From Euphorbia lathyris (taxonomy: Eukaryota > Streptophyta > Magnoliopsida > Malpighiales > Euphorbiaceae): DNA of 64,000 nucleotides. The stretch covers positions 84,535,256 through 84,599,255 of the forward strand of contig NC_088911.1 of assembly GCF_963576675.1 (NCBI RefSeq), given 5' to 3'. Position numbers and translations under genes: made by a program. The notes under the pieces were generated by a model. The model was given only the letters and a program-made list of their open reading frames with translations. It did not search any database and was not told the DNA's origin. Of the stretch, positions 33,032 through 45,000 are shown one piece after another. Each line of letters begins with the position of its first letter. Position 1 is the stretch's first letter.

Positions 33032-36000
33032 ATGAGTTCCTTCTCAATTACTCGCAAAAAGACACCATTCCAGAAGCATAGAGAGGAGGAAGAAGCAAAA
33101 AAGAAGGTAGTTTTTCCTCTCTTTTCTTATTTTATTTAACTAGTGAAAATGACTGAGTTATTTTGTGACTTAAATTTTCTAGTTTCACTAATGATTCGAT
33201 TTTTCTTTCCTTGTCTCTCTTTCCCTGAAGAGAGAGGATGATGAAACAGCTAGATTGTATGCTGAGTTTTTGGAGTCATTTCAAGGTGACAATGCACCTG
33301 GGTCTAAGACTTTTGTTCGGGGTGGAACTATAAATCCCAATGAGAAATTAAAAGCCGATGCTGAAGGTCAGCTCTAAACAGCTTCTTCTGTTTCCTATTG
33401 ATTTTATAAGATAGTTTGTTTTCCCATTTTTATAATTATTTCATATTTGTTTCACACTATGATAAATTAGTAGTTTTCTTTTATTTTCTGAACACATTAA
33501 TAAAAGTATGGACCTTTTTTATTCATTCACAAATGGCAGGTGAAAAGTCCAAAGATGGGGTATCCCTTCCGAAAAAGGGGAGTAGGTAAATAAATGCTTT
33601 TGATTGATTAACTATGTTATAATGCTCTTTCATAAGGCACATAGAGTAAGGACAATAACATGGTGCATTGGTGCTGATATTTTAAGATGTAGTTTTCTTT
33701 TATTAGGCTTGTAACTTTCGGAAAAGATGTATTGAGTTATTTGTTTAGTTCTGCTTGAAGGCATCAATTTTTCCAAAATAATAGAATTATCTGTTTTGAC
33801 TCAAAACTATGGGAAATAGAAGCTTCACCAAATATTCCAATTCCTAGATTTTGGGTGTGATTGCAAATTTCCATCCATGATCCTGGAACATGGAATATTT
33901 TCGCTTATTTTTTCAGTTTTTGATGTTCTCCCATCTAGAAGTTAGGATGTATTGTATTATATAAATAGCATTCACTTATTCAAATTGCAAAAAGCAGATA
34001 TTTCTCAGCTTCTAATATGTTTTGGTAAGTAACAGATAAAATGCATAGTCTGGAAAGGTGGCTTGAACTTGTCTCGGTTTCACTAACTTGATTTAATTGA
34101 AAATTCCTGTCACTGAGTTTCATGTAGGCCATAGTTGTTAAAGACGCAAGGCGCGCTAAGGCTCCAAGGGGCCTTGAGCCTAGGCGCATAAAATAAAATA
34201 AAATATATACTCTTTTACTAGTTAAGCATAAAAAGAAAAACACGTATGACCACACAAACAAAACCACATAAAAACATAATACTAAATCATAAATGTCAAA
34301 AACACCAAATTAAGTTCATACTTCATAGAGACACTAACGTATACTTAACGTCTTAACCTAAAATACCTAACTATAACTAATGCTATTAAACTAATAACCA
34401 TTCATTGTCAATCAAAAAGAACACACACAGCAAAAACTAATAATCATCATCATCAAGGTCATCACTCTGTGTCTGTGGAAGTTTGTTTTTGTCTGGAGTG
34501 GAGGATACTTCTTTCTTTACGTGACTTCTTCTCCTAATCTTTCTCTAACTTTTATATATTTAATTATGACTGAGACTCTTGATATTCTTATTTAAATTAA
34601 GGGTTAAGATTAATCTTATTTAAGTTAGATCAGTGGTTGAGATTGATCAAACAGTTATTTAGAGAAAACTGTAAAAATAAAAATCTAAGTAAAAATCTAA
34701 GTAAAAACCACCAGGCACACCAGGCTCCAGGCTCCCAGGCGCGAGCAAGGCGCACAAGGCGAGAGCCTTTTGTACCGAGCCTCATTTTCTAGGTTCAAGG
34801 CTCAAGACCCTGAGCCTTGACTGAGGCGTGCCTTTAACAACTATGATGTAGGCATAGATTTCGTTGTTGAATGTGGAAGGTTGTTGTTAGTGTGAACTTC
34901 CAGGCCACGGTTCTATTTCTGAGATTTTAGACTTGGTGTTGCAAAATAGTGACTTTAGTATTATCTTTGTGATAGTAAAATAAAATATGGAATTATTATT
35001 GTATGCTTTTATAAAATTGTGCTATCCTGGTGGATATTTTTTAAAAATGCTTTGTCAACTATTACTTTCTGCTTATTAAGTTTGTTGCTCATATATGCAA
35101 AACTGTACTATTCAATTGTTGTATGCTTTGAGACAACCAGACAAGAAGCAGAAAAACAGTCAATGCTATGCTCTCTCTTCAAAACAGTCCCAGTCATGGT
35201 TTTCTTTACCTCCCTTGCTGGTCTTGCGTTTTAGTCTCATCTCCTTGCTAGTTTGATTTTTTATTATTCCCCTGCCATACCTTTGCTTCCATTACCCATA
35301 ATCTCCTAGTATACTTGTTTTACTCATCCATCTTCGTTTTGCTTGAGATGGATCTTGATTCAGATCTATTTTCCCTCACTCTTTCAGTGTATAAATGGCC
35401 TTGTAGATCCCCTAGGGCACCTATTTTTGTTTTGAAACAGAGATCTATCAGCCTCCGCATTTTACAGCTCACCCTCTCTATTATTCGGAAGTGACTGAAG
35501 ACAATTATTTGAGCTGTTTCTTATGGTCTAGATGGTTGATTCCTGGATTATCATTTACCGGAAATCTGATGTAGTACTTTATGTGGTGCTTGGAGGAGTT
35601 TAAGCCATTGATGCCTCTAAGGGAGATACTTCTCCAATATCCCTCTTTTCCCCTGATGTGAAGTGAACAAAATTACATGTCTTTTCTGCTAGAAAGGCCC
35701 TAGCTTGGAGATGGATCTCAAGGCTAGACTTTCAATGGGATTCCATTATTCAGCGGAACTTTCTCAGTTGTGGTGCATAAGTTTCTCATGGGTGGTGTGT
35801 GCAGTCTTAGGTGGATTGAACTGCATTTAAGGGAGTGCTTCTTTCTTTGGCTGTAAAATTAGTTGGCTAGTGAACTTTCATGTATTGGCTCAGGTAGTAT
35901 ATGGGGCTACGTTTGACTTGTTTTGAGCCTTTGATCTGTTGTACTCTTATTTCATCAATGGATATTATCTTTCACTCAAGGGAAATGAAGATGAAGCATG

Positions 36001-39000
36001 TCTTTGATTATGTTGGTCTATGATAACTGTATTTTGAAGTTTGTGGTTTTCATTGTGAGCCAAAGTTCTTGTGACATCAACTGCTACTTGCAATTGACTT
36101 TTCTTGAATTTTTCTGTTGTTCCGGTTCTGCTGCTATGAGATGTTTGTTAATAATTCAGAGTGACATCAACTGGTACTTGCAATTGACTTTTCTTGACTT
36201 TTCCTGTTGTTCATGTTGATGCTATGAGATGTTTGTTAATAATTCAGAATACATGAAATGCAGTATATCATTCTGTCAATCCTATTAAGAAATACATTTC
36301 TAAACCTTAGGAATGTTTATGTTACATGCTTAATAGCTACATGTTTGAACCTTGAGCTTTTATTCAGAAATTTAATTTCAGTGCATATATTAATAATTAT
36401 TTGCTTCCATTTTGGATTGTGTGAAACTGGAAACTGACCCCTTAATATTATACAATTAATTTTCAACCGGATGATTTTGCTTTGTGGAGCTTACAACAGA
36501 TGCTGATATAATTACTATTATGTAACGTTAGTCACACTAAACGTTTTTCTATTGCCTAAGAGTATTCTGGTTACTTTCTTTGTATTTTGAAGTTCCATGG
36601 AGAATAACATCATAAATATTTTTCTTCCGAAGAGACAAATTCACATCATGTTGTCAATATGTATGTAATGTTTTATGTACCCACAAGCTTCCTGCATGGT
36701 GCATGTCTTAAGTTGTCCTAGAATATTTACTCTTAGCAGTTAATGTAGGTCTATTTGGTTCTACTTTTAACAATTGGTGCTGCCTTTAATTGCAATGAAT
36801 GAGCATCGCTCGAGCACATATATTTGCCTTTAAAATGTCAAATGATCACTAATATTAATTTTGTGTATACATATATGTGTGTGCGCGTGTGTAAGCCTCA
36901 AGAGCTTAAAACAAGTGATAGGAGTGCTTGGATCTTTGTATTTTTCAATGCATTTTTATGCGATCCTTGTGGCCTTTCCTGTTAATATACTATTTGTAAT
37001 CATTAGATTGTTCTCGTTGCTTTTTAGATTGTCAGTACCTAAGTTCTTGTGTCAGATTAGAGAAGAATTTAGATGAGAGAAGAAGAGAAGAAGAATTTAG
37101 GAAGGAGAAGATGATTTCATTAATTTTCAGAATAGAATCCTTCCTACAATGCATGACCTCTAATAGAGAGGAGGTCAGAAACAGTTACAGAAAATAGCTG
37201 TAATTCAGTACAGCTGGATAACTAACTAACTAGAGTCCAAAATAGCTAACAACCTAGCTATTTAGCTGCTATAGCTTTAGGGAAAGGAAATAACCATATA
37301 GAATTTAAACTACTATTTGAATAATAAGGAACCTGAATTACAATTCAGTCCTACTTTTTCTTCTTCTTTGTATGCTGATTTGTGAGAATACTGCTCCTTT
37401 ACTGCATTTTTGTCCCCAAGAATGATAAAACTCAGGAAATTGAGTTGCAACGGTAACTTGATTCTACCAAGTAGCATCAATAGCAGGCAAGCGTTCCCAA
37501 TGAATAAGTAATTGTGGAACTACACTTCTTTCAATTATGGCATTGTGAGAGTTTAACACTTTAGCTGGTTGAATGACAAAATCACCAGCTGAAATAGGAG
37601 ATAATTTGGTGAGAGGTGAAGTTGCTGGATCAAGCTTCCACTTAAGTAACGAGATGTGGGAAACATCATGTATGCCATTGGTGGAAGGAAGTTGTACTTG
37701 GTATGCAACCTTGCCATTACATGCTATAATTTGAAAAGGGCCATAGTAACAAGCAAAAAGCTTCATAGAAGTTCGCATAGCAAGAGTGACTTGTTTGTAG
37801 GGTTGAAGTTTTAAGAACACCCAGTCTCCCACAACAAATTCTCTATCAGTCCGCTTCTGATTGCTTCATCTTGTTTTGAGTAGAGGACAAGCATTCTTTA
37901 AGGAAGGGGCTCATTCTCCCTCTCTCTAGGAATAACTCTTCTAAAGCAGCTACATTTGAGGATTGAGAAGGATTGGAAGCTGAGGGACTACTCTATGTAG
38001 AGCTTGGAAAGGAGACATCTTAATAGCTCAACTAAAAGTTGAATTGTACCAATACTCTGCCAGGCTCAACCATTTAGAGCATTGCTTAGGCACTAGAAAA
38101 CACATACTTCTCAAATAATTTTCCAAACATTGATTGAGCTTCTCAGATTGGCCATCTGTTTGTGGGTGATAAGCACTACTAAAGAGAAGTTGAATGCCCA
38201 AAATTTTTAGTAACACCTTCCAAAACGTGCTAGTAAAGATTATGTCACTGTCATATACAATTGACCTAGGCATTCCATGAAGTTCAAATATGTTGACTAA
38301 GAACACTTGAGCCGCTGTAGCATCATTGAGTGGATGAGACAAGCCAATGAAATGGCCTTATTTAGAAAATCTATCCACAACAAGGATATTAGTGTCATAG
38401 CCATAGGACTTAGGGAGCTTCTCAATGAAGTCCATAACTATATCCTTCCATGCACCATCTGGAATGGGAAGTGGTTGGAGTTACCCAGGATACGTAGAAT
38501 GGTATGCTTTGCATCTTTGACATGTGTCGCACTGTGCTATTCAATTAGTTATCGGTGGAGGGAGGTTAGGCCAATAAAAATGTTGCTGTATATGAGACAG
38601 AGTGCGTTTTTTGATGCCAGAATGGCCTCCCATTGGGGAGCTATGACCGACTTCTATAATTTTGTTTCTCAAGTCTGTGGAGGAGCCAATATAGAGTCTA
38701 GAGTTATACGTGAGAAGGCAATTGGAGCAGGAATAAGAGGAGCGGAAACTGGATTGCACCATCATTTGGGAATCCATTTAGAGGCAATTTCATCCTTCTC
38801 ATAAAATTGGTGTATATCATCCATCCATGTAGGAACAATCATGGTGAGGGCTTGAGGTTTAGAAATAGTAATCTCCAGGCCTTCTTGCTGTCTAGAGAGA
38901 GCATTAACTACTTCGTTCTCACTACCCTTTTTGTATTGAATGGTATAATCCACCCGTAAAAGCTTTGGGATGCCTTTATGTTGTAAGTAGGTAAATAGCT

Positions 39001-42000
39001 TCTGGTCTAGGAGGTGATGCTTTCATGATATGTCTTGATAATAAAAGCAGACTTCTCCAAATAATGCCTCCAAGTTGAACAAGCCTACAAAATTGCTAGA
39101 TAAATAGTAGATAGGTCTTCCTTGCCGCATTAGAACTGTTCCAATTCCAATACCACTAGCATCATATTCCAATGTGAAAGGTTGGTCGAAATCAAGTAAT
39201 GCTAGTATAGGTGCTTGAGTCATTATACTTTTGAGTTGTTCAAAGCCACTTGAACTTCTTAAGGCCATTTGAAATTGTTTTTCTTCAACAAGAAGGGAGC
39301 CATAGCCCTTAATAGATCTTCTGTAATACCCAGTGAGGCCCAAAAATCCTCAAAGCCCTTTGAGTGAAGTAGGGGTGGGCCAGTCTGTTAATTATAGCCC
39401 TTTTCTTCAACAAGTTGATTTATGTTTCTAGGAGATATAATTTTGAACTTAGTCTCTTATGCCATTCCTTGCAGTTCTAAAGGTTTATGATCCTTGTGAA
39501 TTATAAGTCTATTGAACTCAAGTCAAAAGTGAATGGAGTATGACTCCTCATGTAGTCTGAACCCAATGTAAAATCATAATCACCTAACTCTAACACTCTT
39601 ATACTCTTACACTCTTACAGTAAATTGAAACCTTGAGTTATGCATGGACCAATGAAAGTCATCACACTTAGTACTTAGAATGAGTTGCCTCCCATCTGCT
39701 ACTGCTACAGCCACAACTTTCACTTGCAGTAAGGGCAATTTGGTCTCCATGGTTATCTTCTGTTCCACGAAGCTATGTGTGCTTCCACTCTCAATGAGAA
39801 TCATAATGACCTTGTTTAATATTCCCTTCAGCCTCATTGTGTTTTGGTTAACACCACCATCCAAGGCATTAACAAATAATGAGATGGACTCAACATTCTC
39901 ATTCATCAATACTTCATTTGAGTTTGCTTCTAGTTCTTTAACTATTTCTCCCTCCCCTTCATTTTCCTCTTCCATATTTAGCATATTGAGTCTTTTGGTT
40001 GTAAATTGGTGACCTAGAAAGTATGTTTCACCACACTTCCAACAAGCTCCTGGGGCTTTCTTATAATTTTGAGGCTGGAATTAGGATCAGGTGGTTTAGG
40101 TATTAGGGCTGTGGATGTAGTATATGTAGGATTCTATGTCCTATTAATGGTTTGAGATTTGAAGGTAGATTTAGTCTTGAGTTCCTCTATCATATTATTA
40201 ACATGACTTTCCTAGAGCTTAGCCTTCTTAATTGTAGAATAGATGTCTGGAGGTTCAAAAGATTTGACTGCATATCATAGTTCTGGTTTTAATCCAGAGA
40301 TGAAACTACTTACATAAAAAAAATTCAGCTATAGTAGGATGAACATCCTCTATTTTGAGCTTGAGTGCTTCAAATTGGTCCTGATATTCAACAACATTGG
40401 TGGTTTGTTTGAGTTGAGCCATCTGCTCCACGATATCAGTGGTTTCAGTCTCTTGGAATCTCTTGATGATTTCCTTACTGAATTCATCCCAGTTAGCCTC
40501 AGCGTTTGCCTTGATCCAATTCTTGAACCATTTGTCAGCTGTCCCTTGCAAGTAGATGCCCACCAGATCTAGCTTCTTCTTTCTGCAACTTCGAAAAGTT
40601 GGAAGTATTTAAGACATTTGCTCAACCAGTTTTCTATTCCAGTTCCATTGAATGTAGGCAATCGCACTTTGGAAGCATTTGGTTAAAAAATGGAGCTCTG
40701 GTATTGGTATCACCAGAGTTTGGATTTCTTAGAATTCCCCTGCCAGGGTTGATTCCAGAGGTGGAAGAGACCCCTTTATCATTGTTAAGAGGAGAGGAAC
40801 TCTGATTGGCGCGTATTAATTGGTTTAAGGAAGAGATGGAATTCAATTGCTCCATCCTGAGCTGAGTTTGCTCTTGAATGAGAGTTTCAAACGTTGGTTC
40901 TGGGCAGTTTGTACATCTTGGAAGTGAGCTTTCATGGAGTCAAGTTGCATTGCTGTGATTTCTGCTTGCTTCATCTGGGTGTTCATTGCCTGGATTTATT
41001 GTTCAAGAGTATCCATGTTCTTTATTGCTGCTTTGGTTTGTTTTGTGGTGTTATTGATCATACACGTCAAGAATGGCCAAAGAACGAGTGTATGTGATAC
41101 CAATGTCAGAACCTAAGTTCTGGCGTCAGATTAGAGAAGAATTTAGATAAGAGAAGAGAAGAGAGAGCGAGAAGAGAAGAAGAATAGGAAGGAGAAGATG
41201 ATTTCATTAATTTTCAGAATAGAATCCTTCGGACAATGCATGAACTCTAATAGAGAGGTCAGAAACGGTTACAGAAAATAGCTGTAATTCTGTACAGCTG
41301 GATAACTAACTCACTAGAGTCCAAAATAGCTAACAACCTAGCTATTTAGCTGCTATAGCTTTAGGGAAAGAAAATAATGCAGAAATAACCACATAATAGG
41401 AATAACAGAATTTTAACTACTATCTAAGGAACCTGAATTACACATTCAGTCCTACTTTTTCTTCTTCTTTGTACGCTGATATATGACATAGATGTTCAAT
41501 TATATCTACTGAAATGGAGGGAATATTAGACTCATAGTTGAGCTGGTGGTGTCATGATTTTTCCTCAATCATGCAATAAAATGAGTGTATGTTAACATGA
41601 GCATCATCCTTTTGCACAAAGGTGTTAGTGATGCTGGCTATAATACCAAATTATCTTGAAAATTCTTCTGCAGGTATGTTCCATCTTTTTTGCCACCTCC
41701 AATGGCTCTCAAGGGAAAGGAATCTGAGAAGAAGGTAATTTTGTACAACGTCAATCGATGTTATAATGTTTTTGGATGTTTCTTCTGTTATGTGTACTTA
41801 ACTCCAATCTTATTATCCAGAAGGAAGAGGAGAGACCCAAGCAAAGGGAAAAAGGGAAGGCGCGAAACATTGACCATTTTATGGAGGAGCTGAAACATGA
41901 ACATGAAATGAGGGAGAGGCGGAATCAGGAACGCGAACATTGGCGTGATGGGCGCACTGTAGAGAGTTCTGCTGTAAGCTTCTGCATATATCCTCTTCCT

Positions 42001-45000
42001 CAACCAAATAGTGGCAACCAAGATCTAATAGCATGACACAGTATTCATTTATTTTTCATTTGACAATTGACATACAAAATCTTTTTTCCCCTTCAAAATT
42101 GCCTTGCATTATCTCAAGCAACTTCTGTTATATTTGATATGACTGATAGAATTTTGTTATTTAGTCATTTTCTTCCATCCTTCTTAGAACATAAATGAAT
42201 GCTATAATAAGGTTGCTCTGTTTCCAGCCATCCACTAGATTTGATGAACTACCGGATGACTTTGATCCAAGTGGGAAGGGATCTTTTGATGATGGTGATC
42301 CGCAAACTACAAATCTTTATGTTGGAAATCTCTCTCCTCAGGTTTGATATATAAATATACTCATGTCATGATTCATAAATGATATGTTTTATGCTTTCAT
42401 AAGCATGCTTTGTTCCTAGGTTGATGAGAACTTTCTTCTACGGACATTTGGAAGATTTGGGCCTATTGCTAGTGTGAAGATAATGTGGCCCAGAACAGAA
42501 GAAGAGCGACGGCGTCAGAGAAATTGTGGATTTGTTTCATTTATGAATAGAGCTGATGGACAGGCTGCAAAAGATGAAATGCAAGGTTCATTACTTGTAT
42601 CTGTTAATGCACTTACATTGATTAATGCATTATTGATGTCTTTGTTACCCTTCTTTTCATTGCCAATCCATGACACTCCCTTCAAGTACCCAGAGGTCTA
42701 CGAGTTGAGCTAATTTCAGTTAGTGATGTCCGCTATGTCTTACAGATTCTCCGACATCTGTCTATCTACACCAAACAAATAAGAATTTAGGAATCTAGTA
42801 GGTAAGGAGAAGCTAAAACAGAGAGCTCTCCCTTGCCTTACGAGGCCACCCTATCTCTTAGTGTACTGTACCCTATGAAGCACGGACTCTTCCCCGGGGT
42901 CGCCGTGGCCGAGTCGGACTCGCCGGACTCGGGGACTCGGCGGGACACGGCTGGACACGGCGGGGACACGGCCGGAAAATGGGACACGGATGGGGACACG
43001 GCGGGACACGGGGGGACACGGATGGGGACACGGCGGGACACGGGGGGACACGGCTGGGGTAAAAAAAAGTTAAAAATTAGGGTTTTTTTTTTTAATTTTT
43101 TTATAAAATTTAAGGATCAATTATGCAATTTGTCAAAAATCCTAAATTATAATCTCTATCGCACGAATTAGAATTAGGTCTTCTCTCCTTCCTGCACAAA
43201 TCGCAATTTCAACCCCTGTGCTGCGTACATCGCAGTTCTCCTAACATCAGGATTTCGTTTTTGTTTGGGAATAATCAGAAACAATTTCTTCTCTCCTGGG
43301 TTCTTCCTTCTCATGCGCTGCTATTCTTCTCCTGGGTTCTTCTCCTAACATCACGATTCCGATTTGTGATTTAGCATGTTTTTTATAGATTTTTATATCT
43401 AATATATATATATAATTAATTATATAAAATTTGCCGTGTCCCCGCCGCACCCGTGTCTCATATTTTCTAAAAATGCCGTTTGCCGTGTCCGCACCCGCGT
43501 CCGCACCCGTGTCCGTGCTTCATAGACTGTACCAGGGCTATTTGTTACTTTGACTTCTCATTTTGTCTAAGTTACATGTGCCATTTGTAGAATGGACTAT
43601 GACCTTAGCAACGCCAATATTTTTGGTGTGGCTTTCTCATATCTGACATGAAAAAGAAAAGCAATTAGGGAAGCTAAAAGAGAACAAATGTGTAAACTGG
43701 ATTAACTATAACAAGATTAGTTGTGTTTCAGCGGTCATGCAAAATCAATTGCCATGATTTGGTTTCTGATTCTTTTCTATTATTGACGTTTATATGTCTT
43801 CTGAATGCTGCAAATTAAAATGATGTTTACTATGGGTATGATTGTTTTTATTTCTGAAATCCGGAATGCCAATCAACACTTATGTATCGTCATTTGATAA
43901 TCTCACTGGATTATGGATTTTCTTTTTAATTGAAAGTCATTGTAGAAAAACTGCTTTTCAAACTTCAAGTTTCAATAAATCACAGTCAAAGTTCTTAAGA
44001 GAAATAAATTATGTCACAGGAGTGGTTGTGTATGAATATGAGTTAAAGATTGGGTGGGGTAAATCTGTGGCTCTTCCATCACAAGCCTTACCTGCTCCTC
44101 CTCCAGGACATATGGCCATCAGGAGTAAGGAGGTATATTAAATTTTCTTACACCAGTTGTTATATTTAGTCTATAATTGTACTTGCTGAATGAATTATAT
44201 TTAGATTTGAAAAATAAAGGCTTGAATATTTCATGATGTATATATTATTAAACTGGCAGCTCTGACTCTTTTGGGCTTCATCTGATTCTGAGACATCTAT
44301 TTTATGTTTGATAGGGTGCCACTGTAATTCTCTCAGGACCGTCTGGCCCACCTGTAACTTCAGTTCCAAATCATAGTTCTGAACTCGTAAGTTAATCCTA
44401 TTTATTTTACTTGCTTGTTTGCTTCACTTTATATTCAAGCTATCTATGCCTCGTGGAAATGAAATGTACCATATTCAATGCTTGGATTCTTTTCAGAGCC
44501 ATTGTATCTTTATTGTGGTATAACAACCTGATTGGATCTTAGGTACTTATTGTTATTGCCGTGAATTTGTAATTTGTAGTTCAGCATTGACATCAATAAT
44601 TGATGTTTCTATTTTTGTACAAAATCAAGTGTAGAGCTGATAATGTAATGGAGAGAAGAATAACATGTCTTTCGTTTTTATGCTTTTCGGCTGAATCTAC
44701 AGTAATTAGATTGGTAAACAAATCCATTATATTTCCACTACACCAATGTGCATTGTAGCTGCATCTTTCACATCTCGCTTGCCTAGTCATCCTCCATAAC
44801 CTACCGCTCCCTTTATTATTGATAGCCCAATGGTGTTGCGGACTTTTGATCCCAGACAGCTATGAAGCTGCTAGCTACCTTCTTACTTTAGTAGCCCGAG
44901 ATGCTTGGGATTGGTGCATTTACCTAAGAGAAGATTTGATCTATATTTTCTTTTTCAGATGAAAGTTTCAATTTGTTTTTAGTGTTTGTATATCTCTTGA

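Larger units (their letters stand above)
37030..41488 (-). mobile_element. Ty3/gypsy chromovirus in RRC1 intron 3, antisense
   Basis: Left LTR 37030-37387 and right LTR 41104-41488 are clearly homologous (both start TGTCAG-ACC and share TTTCATTAATTTTCAGAATA). Outer ends are TGTCA and TGACA. TAGAT flanks both sides (37025-37029 and 41489-41493). A partial primer site TGGTATCA lies on the minus strand at 41095-41102, beside the right LTR, which is therefore 5'. Coding order on the minus strand is gag, protease, RNase H, integrase, chromodomain-like. At 4459 bp it is shorter than typical chromoviruses because the RT core is deleted. LTR divergence, including small indels, indicates an older insertion. 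Confidence 0.93.

Noticed and set aside
38307..38804. 165-codon ORF on plus in RRC1 intron 3
   Set aside because: Antisense to the chromovirus integrase and carries no domain of its own.
44593..44790. 65-codon minus ORF in RRC1 intron 9
   Set aside because: No domain and no exon signals; it is a chance frame in an intron.
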